Shown piece by piece: positions 46,340 through 54,655 of a DNA stretch of 64,000 nt (position 1 is the stretch's first letter; every line of letters begins with the position of its first letter). This DNA comes from Clostridiales bacterium (GTDB lineage: Bacteria; Bacillota; Clostridia; Saccharofermentanales; Saccharofermentanaceae). The position numbers and the translations under genes are program-made. The stretch is taken from assembly GCA_017617995.1 (NCBI GenBank), contig JAFZVE010000028.1, positions 81,218 through 145,217 of the forward strand, written 5' to 3'. The notes below the pieces were generated by a model, which saw only the letters and a list, made by a program, of their open reading frames with translations, was not told the DNA's origin and searched no databases.

Positions 46340-47626
46340 ATGATCCGCATAGATGAATGTAAGGATAAGATTCTTTCCAGCGAAATGGAGAAGAGATTTC
46401 TGGAACTATACATGGATCCGTCTCTTCTTTCCTATGAGAAAGAAAGATATATCCGGGCGATCGATCGCTTCCGGGAACTCTATGGTGAAGAGCAGATCGT
46501 GATCTTCTCGGCTCCGGGAAGAACGGAAGTTATGGGAAATCATACCGATCACCAGCATGGAGAGGTGATCGCCGCAAGTATCAACCGCGACGCGATTGCT
46601 GTGGTGCATCCGACGGGAGATAACACCATCCGGATCACATCCGGAGATTTCCCGCAGATCGAAGTGGATCTTCAGGATCTTTCCCCGTGCCCGGGCAAAG
46701 AGAACGGAACGAAGTCCATCATCAAGGGCGTCGTCAGGGGATTTGTCGACAGAGGGTATCGTGTCGGAGGATTCTGCGCCTATGCGACCAGTGATGTGCT
46801 CATCGGGGCGGGACTTTCTTCGTCGGCCTCCTTTGAGACACTGATCGGGACGATACTCTCGGGACTTTTTAATGAAGCATGCGTCTCTTCGGAAGAAATC
46901 GCTGTGATCGGCCAGTATGCGGAGAATGTGTACTTCGGAAAACCCTGCGGCCTTATGGATCAGATGGCGTGCTCGGTTGGAGGACTGATTCATGTCGATT
47001 TCCAAAATCCGGAGAAAGCCGGCGTGGAGAGAATCGATTTCGATCTTTGCTCGGTCGGATACAGTCTCTGTATTACGGATACGAAGAGCTCACACCATGA
47101 TCTGACATCCGAGTATGCGGCGATTCCGCGCGAGATGAAAGAAATCGCAGGGTTTTTCAATAGAGAATATCTTCTTGGTACATCAATTCAAGAACTGATC
47201 GTTCATTCTTCCGAACTTCGCGAACGTTTCGGAGATCGTGCCTTCCTTCGTGCGATCCATTTTGTAAAGGAAAACGATCGTGTGAGATGTGGAGTCGAAG
47301 CTTTGAAAAGAGAAGATGTAGGTGCTTTCCTGGAACAGGTCCGTCTCTCGGGAAAGTCTTCTGCGGAAGTTCTTCAGAATGTGTATGTCTCTTCGGATGT
47401 TACGCATCAGAATGTATCCGTAGCACTGGCGGTAAGTGATGCCGTCCTCGATCCGAAAACCTCTGCGCATCGGGTGCACGGAGGCGGTTTTGCGGGGACA
47501 ATACAGGCGTTCCTTCGAAATGAGGATGTGTCTTCGTATAAGGAAGTGATGGATTCTGTCTTCGGACACGATGCCTGTCAGGTCCTCAAGATCCGCCTTA
47601 TTGGCGGGACCCGGGTCGTCGGGTGA
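46340..47626 (+). CDS. galK: Galactokinase
   Basis: 428 aa, GHMP kinase. Motif 1 is APGRTEVMGNHTDHQHGEV, the ATP loop is GAGLSSSASFE, and motif 3 is HGGGFAGTIQAF. It phosphorylates galactose at C1. AAGGAGGG precedes the ATG. It starts 19 nt after the TIR gene, so they may be cotranscribed, although no functional link is apparent; no galT or galE is nearby. It is slightly longer than usual at the N-terminus (about 30 extra residues). Confidence 0.92.
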   Translation: MIRIDECKDKILSSEMEKRFLELYMDPSLLSYEKERYIRAIDRFRELYGEEQIVIFSAPGRTEVMGNHTDHQHGEVIAASINRDAIAVVHPTGDNTIRITSGDFPQIEVDLQDLSPCPGKENGTKSIIKGVVRGFVDRGYRVGGFCAYATSDVLIGAGLSSSASFETLIGTILSGLFNEACVSSEEIAVIGQYAENVYFGKPCGLMDQMACSVGGLIHVDFQNPEKAGVERIDFDLCSVGYSLCITDTKSSHHDLTSEYAAIPREMKEIAGFFNREYLLGTSIQELIVHSSELRERFGDRAFLRAIHFVKENDRVRCGVEALKREDVGAFLEQVRLSGKSSAEVLQNVYVSSDVTHQNVSVALAVSDAVLDPKTSAHRVHGGGFAGTIQAFLRNEDVSSYKEVMDSVFGHDACQVLKIRLIGGTRVVG

Positions 47627-47658
47627 TGGGGGAAATGTGAAGAGAAGCGGAATCCGGG

Positions 47659-48678
47659 TCAGCTGACTTGTATAAACCCGCTGCAGAGCCAGTCGCGGAA
47701 ACTCTTCGTATCATTCAGTAGAGCATCGACCGTGTTAAAGGTGAGGTCCTGCTCGGCGTTGATAAACGTAATCGCCGGATTGCTTTCGATGATCTCTTTG
47801 GCCGTGCGTCCCGAGGCGCTACCGCCATTTGTGATCGAAAGCTTGATTTCAGTCTCAGCGTCAGCTGGATTTCCTGCGGAGTCGTACTTGTAGATCTGGG
47901 GAAGGTGATTAAATACATTCTGTACCCTTGAGATCGTTTCTTCATCTTCGATGCTGAAGAAGTATGGATTGATGCCGGCTTCCATCACTTCGTTGATACG
48001 AAGCATGTTGTAGGGGAGCATACTCTGGCAAGAAACCAGAGTCTCGGCCATCTCCAGAAGATAAGGGGTGTTCTCGTAGTAATCCGTCACCTGTGAGACC
48101 GTAAGCCCACCGTAAGATACCGGGACCGTGTACTCTGCTTCGCTCTTGAAATATGCGTATGCCGTGAGTGTCTTGTCCGGATTGGCTTTGTAGTAGAAGC
48201 CGGATGCTTCTTTATCCTTAAATGTCACGTAATATGTGGTACTTGCATATGAGTCGGGGAGGAGAAACCGCTGCTGCCCGTTTCCTTCACCCACTGCGTA
48301 GACGTATTTTCCGAGCTTGACCTGCTTTACCGAGCTTTTAAAAGCGCTGTCACCGATGACTTCGACGCGTGCGCCCCAGATCGTGTCCGGAACAGTCACC
48401 TCGGAGCCGGACTTCGTGCACGAGTCGATCACGATGTGTGCGGGATTGAAGTCCTTCTTGAGGTAATAGGTGTAAGCATAGCCATGAATCGGGTCAAACT
48501 TGACATGCCAGGCCTTGGCCGAGAAACTGTACCCGGCGATGCAGGTGAAAAAGAGGAGGAGAAGAAGTGCAATTGCGCCGACTACGATGGATGCGATCTT
48601 GATACGATGCTCGATCATACGGCGGTATGCGGTCTTTTTCTTCTTGCTAGCGGGATGGGTCTTCTTGGCTTCTGACAT
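47659..48678 (-). CDS. Membrane-anchored hypothetical protein with one BspA-like repeat
   Basis: 339 aa. A short Lys-rich cytoplasmic N-terminus and one membrane segment (about 27-50) precede an outside domain of about 285 residues. VPDTIWGARVEVIGDSAFKS ... VKQVKLGKYV resembles a single BspA-type leucine-rich repeat. The rest is unrecognised. The last part (TAKEIIESNPAITFINAEQDLTF) might be a Ser/Gly-bordered loop. An AGAAGGACAG site lies before the ATG. Function is unknown. Confidence 0.7.
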   Translation of the reverse strand: MSEAKKTHPASKKKKTAYRRMIEHRIKIASIVVGAIALLLLLFFTCIAGYSFSAKAWHVKFDPIHGYAYTYYLKKDFNPAHIVIDSCTKSGSEVTVPDTIWGARVEVIGDSAFKSSVKQVKLGKYVYAVGEGNGQQRFLLPDSYASTTYYVTFKDKEASGFYYKANPDKTLTAYAYFKSEAEYTVPVSYGGLTVSQVTDYYENTPYLLEMAETLVSCQSMLPYNMLRINEVMEAGINPYFFSIEDEETISRVQNVFNHLPQIYKYDSAGNPADAETEIKLSITNGGSASGRTAKEIIESNPAITFINAEQDLTFNTVDALLNDTKSFRDWLCSGFIQVS

Positions 48679-48943
48679 AGTGTCTGTCCTTCTTTATTCT
48701 TTACTTTATGCCGTGGAATGTAAGCTTTCTTAAGAAGAGCCTGCGTGACGACATGGACAATTATATCACAGTTGTTCTCACTCCCCCAAGGAGGCTTATA
48801 CATCTGCATCCCTATTTATAGCGATGTGCGTCTGGTGCTCCGACAGAAGACATCCAATCCGGATATCTGCACGGAGGAACTGTGTGATCTGGTGACGGCT
48901 ATTTACGAATATGCAGAGATATTTAAATGAGGAGAATCCGAAA

Positions 48944-49060
48944 ATGAGAGAATCGTATGAAGTCCTGGATATAAAGATTATTCTGTTTGACTGCTCGGAC
49001 GTGATCTTAACAAGTGATGATCCGACTCTTCCTAAGATTCAGGATATGGACGAAGACTGA
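48944..49060 (+). CDS. 38-aa acidic peptide
   Basis: Starts MRESYEVLDIKIILFDCSD and ends in an acidic segment (DMDED). GAGGAG precedes the ATG with good spacing. The layout (aliphatic/aromatic 'YE-L-IKII-FD--DVI-TSDDP' core, acidic end) resembles small peptides common in gut Clostridia that are often precursor-like. Upstream, 48745-48930 is an open stretch with an internal AAGGAGG that lacks a good start, perhaps a decayed small gene. A MATE exporter gene lies 17 nt away on the other strand. Function is unknown. Confidence 0.5.
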   Translation: MRESYEVLDIKIILFDCSDVILTSDDPTLPKIQDMDED

Positions 49061-49077
49061 GGAGTGGTCCGGGACAT

Positions 49078-50448
49078 CTACCGGCCGGAAGAAGCGACGG
49101 TGCGGATCAGTTTGTCCGTGCCGCGCTTCCAGATCCCGGAGAGGAAGAATGTCCAGGTGATAAGAAAGCCCATGCCGAAGCCGAAGATACCGTTCCACCA
49201 GATCACGGTGTGACCGAGGAAGGAACTGTAACGGAGAAGATACACGATGACTACGCGTGTGCCGAGCGCCGCACAGGCGACCACCATGGGAAAAGCACTG
49301 TGGCCTGCGCCCTGGAATACTCCGAAAAGAGGGATATAGATAGACAGCACGATGTTGATCATGGCGACGGCGCGAAGATGGGCAAGACAGTATACCGCGG
49401 CCTGATCACTTAGTCCAAACAGTGTGATGATCTGTCCCGCGAAAATCCATACCAGCGCGGAGATGACGAGCGTCATGGCGAGAGAAATCACGATCGTCTG
49501 GATGACACCGTCCCGTACACGGTGAATCTTACCGGCTCCGATATTTTGTCCGGTATAGGTCGCCATCGTTGTCTGGAAGGCGTTACAGGGAAGATTCAGG
49601 TACATCTCGATCCTCTGGCCGACAGTGAAGGATGCGGTCATCGTCGGGCCGAATTCATTTACGGCTCTCTGGATGAAGCTTAGACCGAATGAGACGACGA
49701 TCAGCTGGAGGGAGATCGGAAGACCGACCTTTACGGTCTTGGCTACTTCCTTTCCGTTCCATCTGTATTCATTCATGTTGAATCGGAACAGAGGATATTT
49801 CCATCTCATATAGAGATAGGCGGCGAAGAAAGATGCCATCTGGGAGATGTCCGTCGCGATGGCGGCTCCGGCGACACCCCAGTGAAACACTGCCACGAAG
49901 AGAAGATCGAGACCTATATTCATGACCGAGGAAATCAAAAGAAAATAGAGCGTTGCGGCACTGTCTCCGACAGCACGAAGGATCGCCGAGAAGATGTTGT
50001 ATCCGTACTGGAAGATCAGACCGATCGCATAGATACGAAAATATAGAAGCGTCATATCCAGAAGTTCGTCGGAGACGCTGAGCATATATTTGTAGGCGGG
50101 GAAAGCAACGATGATGCCGAGGATGGCAGCGATCACACCGAGTATCATGAGAAAAAGGATGCCTGTTGCTGCGTTGCTACGGACTTTCTTCTTATCGCCT
50201 GCGCCGAAATACTGGGCGACGACTACGCCGTTCCCTGCGGAGAAACCGATAGCGATCGCGAGGAAGAGAAAGGCGAAACTTCCCGTGGTGCCGACAGCCG
50301 AGAGTGCATCTTCTCCGGCGAAGTTGCCGACTACGACAGCATCTACAGTGTTATAGAGCTGCTGAAGTAGAGAACCGGCCAGTACCGGCATGGAGAAGCG
50401 CAGGATATGCTTCCACGGCGTTCCTTCTGTCATCGTTCCTTGTCTCAT
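49078..50448 (-). CDS. MATE family efflux transporter
   Basis: 456 aa with 12 membrane segments in two homologous halves. The family patterns LQQLYNTVDAVVVGNFAG in the first half and NAFQTTMATYTGQNIGAG in the second are clear. It exports cationic drugs or metabolites using Na+ or H+ gradients. AGGAGTAGG precedes the ATG. It is divergent from the DUF4261 gene and convergent with the 38-aa peptide. The substrate is unknown. Confidence 0.9.
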   Translation of the reverse strand: MRQGTMTEGTPWKHILRFSMPVLAGSLLQQLYNTVDAVVVGNFAGEDALSAVGTTGSFAFLFLAIAIGFSAGNGVVVAQYFGAGDKKKVRSNAATGILFLMILGVIAAILGIIVAFPAYKYMLSVSDELLDMTLLYFRIYAIGLIFQYGYNIFSAILRAVGDSAATLYFLLISSVMNIGLDLLFVAVFHWGVAGAAIATDISQMASFFAAYLYMRWKYPLFRFNMNEYRWNGKEVAKTVKVGLPISLQLIVVSFGLSFIQRAVNEFGPTMTASFTVGQRIEMYLNLPCNAFQTTMATYTGQNIGAGKIHRVRDGVIQTIVISLAMTLVISALVWIFAGQIITLFGLSDQAAVYCLAHLRAVAMINIVLSIYIPLFGVFQGAGHSAFPMVVACAALGTRVVIVYLLRYSSFLGHTVIWWNGIFGFGMGFLITWTFFLSGIWKRGTDKLIRTVASSGR

Positions 50449-50492
50449 GTATCCTACTCCTTTGAAATGACCGCATCATTATATCATGCTTT

Positions 50493-50521
50493 TTGACCGT
50501 TTCTATAGGAGATGGTATAGT
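50493..50521 (+). promoter_or_regulatory. Promoter of the DUF4261 gene
   Basis: TTGACC (50493-50498), a 17-bp spacer and TATAGT (50516-50521), about 50 nt before the start. Confidence 0.7.
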
Positions 50522-50574
50522 CAGATTATCAATCGCTTGAAGCGGTCATTGTTTCTTGAGTAGGAGTGTAGCAA

Positions 50575-51648
50575 ATGAAATCCGTGGAAGAAGAAAAATC
50601 AGCCGTAATCGAATGGCTTTTACATCCGCACGAACTGGGGAGAGAGCCTTATGCTGTTGAGTACGTCAAGACCGTAACCGACGAGGAAGAATCGGAGTGC
50701 ATGATTTTCAAGTATAAGAAGGCGGAGACGGAACCGTGGCTGCTGGCCATATCCAGCGAATCAGGGATCTTCAGCCATATGGAGGAGTATGATCCGGATA
50801 CGGATGAGAAGGATGCAATCGAACTTCTGACGGCGCTGAAACAGTTCTGGAAGAACAAGGCTGCCGAGGCCGAAGAACGGGAAGATCGTGCCAAGAAGGC
50901 CGGCGCTTTTCTGGCATTTGTCCTTCTCAAAGCGCCGGAATGGGATCACGAGAGATTCGAGAAAGATTTCGAAGCGGACTGGGGCGTGAATCTTGATCCT
51001 CCCGAATTGAAAGACGGGGAGAACAATTCGACTATTGTTTATTCGACACAGGGAAGCGACGTGGGGGCTATATTCGCGGTGAGCCTGATCGATCGCTGTG
51101 TCCCGAATGAGGAAGCAGAGTATCACGCGCAATTTAACTATATGTGGAAAGAGGCCGTCTCAGTAACAAAGACGCACAAAGCTCATATGATCGTGACTGT
51201 ATTGAGTAAAACCGATCCTGTTACTTCCGGTACTCTCTTTGCCCAAGTGCTGTCTACGCTATGTAAATGGGAAAATACACTTGGAGTCTACTATAATGAT
51301 GTTGTGGCTGAGCCGAGGTTCCTGGTTGCGGTTTCTGACCTGATCCGACAGGATCAGTTCCCGCTTCCGAGTCTCGTGTGGTTTGGCCTGGGAAGGTCCT
51401 GGAAGGGCGTCAATGCATATACCTGCGGCCTGACCAAGTTTGGTAAAGATGAACTGGAGATCCTTGAGTCAGATAAGGATCCCGGTGAGCTTCGCGGATT
51501 CCTCATGAATATCGCGGCCTATGTGATTGGACAGGACGTGATTCTCCATGACGGAGAGACGATCGGTGTATCCAACGAGCAGCGGATCAAGATCGTGAGG
51601 AGCGAAGGCGTCAATGTCCAGGGTGACAGCCTGAAGATCATGTACTGA
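50575..51648 (+). CDS. DUF4261-domain protein
   Basis: 357 aa, soluble, without a signal peptide. The C-terminal part (about 265-345: LVWFGLGRSWKGVNAYTCGL, GFLMNIAAYVIGQDVILHDGETIG) fits the DUF4261 pattern. The middle carries the fold that usually precedes it (SLIDRCVPNEEAEYHA). The N-terminal 100 residues are acidic and helical. The biochemical role is unknown. AGTAGGAG lies before the ATG. The next gene follows after 46 nt. Confidence 0.75.
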   Translation: MKSVEEEKSAVIEWLLHPHELGREPYAVEYVKTVTDEEESECMIFKYKKAETEPWLLAISSESGIFSHMEEYDPDTDEKDAIELLTALKQFWKNKAAEAEEREDRAKKAGAFLAFVLLKAPEWDHERFEKDFEADWGVNLDPPELKDGENNSTIVYSTQGSDVGAIFAVSLIDRCVPNEEAEYHAQFNYMWKEAVSVTKTHKAHMIVTVLSKTDPVTSGTLFAQVLSTLCKWENTLGVYYNDVVAEPRFLVAVSDLIRQDQFPLPSLVWFGLGRSWKGVNAYTCGLTKFGKDELEILESDKDPGELRGFLMNIAAYVIGQDVILHDGETIGVSNEQRIKIVRSEGVNVQGDSLKIMY

Positions 51649-51694
51649 GGTACGAAGCAGAGGTCATTCCTTTGATAGATGGGGGAGAATATTC

Positions 51695-52825
51695 ATGTTC
51701 AATCAGCACGACATAAACCGGGATGCTTTTATGCTGCATGGTCCTCTTGCCCGGCTGGGCTATGACTGGTGGTGGCACTCTTTCACGGCACAAGATGAGA
51801 AAACTGGAGAAGACAAACCGTTCTTTATCGAGTTCTTCATCTGTAATCCGAGACTTGCGGAGGACGAACCGGTGTTCGGACAGCTTCCTGCGAATCAGAA
51901 GTCCGGTAAACGTCCGTCTTATCTGATGGTGAAGGTCGGCTGCTGGGGCGAGAATCACATTCAGCTCCACCGTTTTTTCTCCCTTAAGAATACCCGTATT
52001 CATGGAAAGGCTCCGTATGAAGTAGAAGCGGAAGACTGTTATGCGTCGGAGACCGAACTTCGCGGAAGTGTGAGTATCTCTTCTGAAGAAGCGGCGGCAC
52101 ATCCGGAATGGATGTGTGATTCCGGAAGCATCTCCTGGGATCTGAAAGTCAATAAGAAGATTGCTTTTAACGTAGGATATGGGGCCAGTAAACTTTTTCG
52201 TGATGCAGAAGCTTTTGCCATGTACTGGCATGCGGAAGGGATGAAGACCGAGTTCTCGGGTACGATAATCTGTAACGGCCGTAAATACATCGTTACACCG
52301 AAGCACTGCTATGGCTACGCAGATAAGAACTGGGGCAGGGACTTTACCAGCCCCTGGGTATGGCTCTCGTCGAATTGTCTGGTCAGTAAGTCAACCGGAA
52401 AGAAACTCGAAAACAGTGTTTTTGACATCGGGGGAGGGCGCCCGAAGATCTACTTCGTACCACTGGACCGTCGTCTTCTTGGTGTCTTCTATTACGAAGG
52501 GAAAGAGTATGACTTCAATTTCTCCATGCTGCATCTCAAGGTGAAAACGGAGTTCTCTTTCGAGGAACGGGACGATTTGGTCGTCTGGCATGTCCGACAG
52601 GAGAATACTCATGCTGTCATGGAGACCGAGGTACAGTGCCGAAAATGCGATATGCTCCTGGTAAACTACGAAGCCCCGGATGGAAGTAAGCATCACAACC
52701 GTCTGTGGAACGGAGGAAACGGGTGGGGGACGATCAAGCTCTACGAAAAAGAGAACGATCATCTCCGTCTTATCGATGAGATCGAGGCCGCGCATATCGG
52801 ATGTGAATATGGGGAGTACGACTGA
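51695..52825 (+). CDS. Tocopherol cyclase-like protein
   Basis: 376 aa. FMLHGPLARLGYDWWWHSFTA, CYGYADKNWGRDFTSPWVWL and HNRLWNGGNGWGTIKLYE are typical of the tocopherol cyclase-like (CrtC/lipocalin-double) family. In plants and cyanobacteria the family cyclises a prenyl quinol, but anaerobic Firmicutes make no tocopherol, so the substrate must be another lipid or prenyl compound. GGGGGAG is before the ATG. It may be cotranscribed with the DUF4261 gene. Confidence 0.8.
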   Translation: MFNQHDINRDAFMLHGPLARLGYDWWWHSFTAQDEKTGEDKPFFIEFFICNPRLAEDEPVFGQLPANQKSGKRPSYLMVKVGCWGENHIQLHRFFSLKNTRIHGKAPYEVEAEDCYASETELRGSVSISSEEAAAHPEWMCDSGSISWDLKVNKKIAFNVGYGASKLFRDAEAFAMYWHAEGMKTEFSGTIICNGRKYIVTPKHCYGYADKNWGRDFTSPWVWLSSNCLVSKSTGKKLENSVFDIGGGRPKIYFVPLDRRLLGVFYYEGKEYDFNFSMLHLKVKTEFSFEERDDLVVWHVRQENTHAVMETEVQCRKCDMLLVNYEAPDGSKHHNRLWNGGNGWGTIKLYEKENDHLRLIDEIEAAHIGCEYGEYD

Positions 52826-52989
52826 AATACTCTGCTAAAGCCTTCAAAATGGCATTTTAGGCATCTGTTCTGTAAATCCGCAGATTATTTTGCTCGTCAA
52901 ATAGTTTGAAAATCAAAATAATTTCCAGTTTGTTAACAATTGGAACATGTTGTTGTGTATTTCGCTATGTTACTATCAGGGCAGAAAGG

Positions 52990-53013
52990 CGGATCGATCA
53001 CTGAATCGATCCG
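52990..53013 (+). promoter_or_regulatory. Perfect inverted repeat upstream of the hydrolase gene
   Basis: CGGATCGAT and ATCGATCCG (9 bp) flank a 6-nt loop (CACTGA), 45 nt before the hydrolase ATG. There is no T run. It is operator- or RNA-hairpin-like. Confidence 0.4.
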
Positions 53014-53057
53014 ATGGGTTCGGCCTTATTAGGGTTGAAGTCGTAAGGAGAAAGAAT

Positions 53058-53852
53058 ATGAACTACAGAATATATAATAACAATTCGACAGAATGGGTCC
53101 TTCTGATCCATGGCCTCGGCGGAAGCATCAATACCTGGAAATACCAGATCAAGGATCTGAAGGACTATAACATACTCGCTGTGGATCTCGAGGGACATGG
53201 CGGATCTTCCATCAAGAGAGCCAGACATCTGCTGGTAAGATCAGCCATCGATATCAACGACATCCTGGTCAAGGAGAATATCGAGAAAGTGAACATCATC
53301 TCGCTTTCTCTCGGAACACTGGTAGCGATGGAGTTCGTTTATCTCTATAAGGAAAAAGTGAATTCTATCGTACTGGCAGGATTTGTCCTCAACATGGGTA
53401 TCGGTTACAAATCACTTCTTGCCTTCGTAGAAGGGTGTAAGTATATTATTCCAAAGAAAGTCTTCTATCCTATGTTCGCCAGGATCATGATGCCACGTAA
53501 GAATCATAAGAAGTCCAGAGATGTTTTTATCAGAGAGTCCCTAAAGATGAAATCACTTGCTTTCCGTATGTGGCTTACAGAGCTCTTCAAGACGCAGTTC
53601 AGACTCAAGGAATACATCGCGACGATCAAAGAGAATCATCTGCCCGTGTTTCTGATCTCGGGAAAACAGGATTACTTCTTTGTTAACAGCGTCAGAAGAA
53701 CACAGGATAAGATCCGTGAATCCTCTATGTGTTTTATTGACAAGTGCGGTCATGTATGCAGCATCGAGAAAGCCGAGATCTTCAATACTCTTGTTATCGA
53801 TTTCCTGAATGGACTTCGTCAGAAGGAAAAAGCAATACCGGCTTCTGTTTGA
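53058..53852 (+). CDS. Alpha/beta hydrolase
   Basis: 264 aa. The oxyanion motif is HGLGG, the nucleophile elbow SLSLGT (Ser replaces the first Gly of GxSxG), the acid is Asp in SGKQDYFF, and the His is in KCGHVC. There is no signal peptide. It is probably a small-molecule esterase or lipase-like enzyme. AAGGAG before the ATG at 53058 sets the start. The sequence ahead (52826-53057) is AT-rich and non-coding with one inverted repeat. Confidence 0.85.
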   Translation: MNYRIYNNNSTEWVLLIHGLGGSINTWKYQIKDLKDYNILAVDLEGHGGSSIKRARHLLVRSAIDINDILVKENIEKVNIISLSLGTLVAMEFVYLYKEKVNSIVLAGFVLNMGIGYKSLLAFVEGCKYIIPKKVFYPMFARIMMPRKNHKKSRDVFIRESLKMKSLAFRMWLTELFKTQFRLKEYIATIKENHLPVFLISGKQDYFFVNSVRRTQDKIRESSMCFIDKCGHVCSIEKAEIFNTLVIDFLNGLRQKEKAIPASV

Positions 53853-53970
53853 TTCTCTTTCGTCGAAATCTTTTTTTGAGGACTTGTCATTCCATCAAGC
53901 CGATATAGATAAAAAGATGAGTGAAAAACGGGATGAATGTGTAAATTTTGTAGAAATTTCTCGCTTTTAT

Positions 53971-53999
53971 TTGACATAAACGCTTCAGAAGGGTACTAT
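53971..53999 (+). promoter_or_regulatory. Promoter of the lipoprotein B gene
   Basis: TTGACA (53971-53976), a 17-bp spacer and TACTAT (53994-53999). Confidence 0.75.
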
Positions 54000-54059
54000 T
54001 TGCTCGAAGGCGAAAAACATGAGCCACAAAAAAAGACTAAGAATAAGAGGAGAAAGATT

Positions 54060-54512
54060 ATGAAAACTACACTCAAGAAAATTGCTGCTATCGTTCTGGT
54101 AAGTGCTTCTGTACTTGCTCTTGCTGCATGCTCCAAGTCTTACAAGAAGATTTCTTCTGATGACTTCAAGACTAAGCTCGAGAAGGAAGGCTACACAACG
54201 ATGGCATCCGAGGGCGAAGATGGTGCTAAGGAGACAGTCCTTGCTTACAGTGAGGAAGCTATGGTAACTTACAACCTCTACGATTCTAAGGATGCCGCTA
54301 AGGAGATGTTTGACAATCTTAAGGAGACAGCTAAGAAGGCTAAGGATGAGGGCGAAATCGAGAAGCTTTCTACCAGCTCCAACAAGATCACTGCTAAGGA
54401 TGATTCCCAGTACATGGTTTGCGTTTATGTTGAAGATACAGTAATCGTAGGTATGGCTGCAGCTGATGATTCCAGCAAGCTTGATTCCGCTTTCAAGGCT
54501 CTGGGTTACTAA
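54060..54512 (+). CDS. Small lipoprotein, paralogue B
   Basis: 150 aa. Lipobox ALAACS, then DDFKTKLEKEGYT, DAAKEMFDNLKETAKKAK and IEKLSTSSNKITA, matching paralogue A (41691-42149) throughout. AGAGGAGAAAG precedes the ATG. A near-consensus promoter and strong terminator frame it as a single-gene unit. Codon use is highly biased (AAG, GCT), suggesting strong expression. Function is unknown. Confidence 0.85.
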   Translation: MKTTLKKIAAIVLVSASVLALAACSKSYKKISSDDFKTKLEKEGYTTMASEGEDGAKETVLAYSEEAMVTYNLYDSKDAAKEMFDNLKETAKKAKDEGEIEKLSTSSNKITAKDDSQYMVCVYVEDTVIVGMAAADDSSKLDSAFKALGY

Positions 54513-54546
54513 TTCTATGTAACAACGGGTTTAAAATGACATTTTA

Positions 54547-54606
54547 ATAGGGGTTGTCTTCGACCTGATGTGAAATCACGGAGAAGACAGCCCCTATTGT
54601 TTTCTT
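54547..54606 (+). terminator. Terminator after lipoprotein B
   Basis: AATAGGGGTTGTCTTC pairs with GAAGACAGCCCCTATT (16 positions, one G.U), with an inner GTGA/TCAC hairpin, followed by TGTTTTCTT. Confidence 0.85.
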
Positions 54607-54655
54607 GCGATTCATGAGTTTTCTGCAGGCATGATGAGATTGACTATATGATGCA

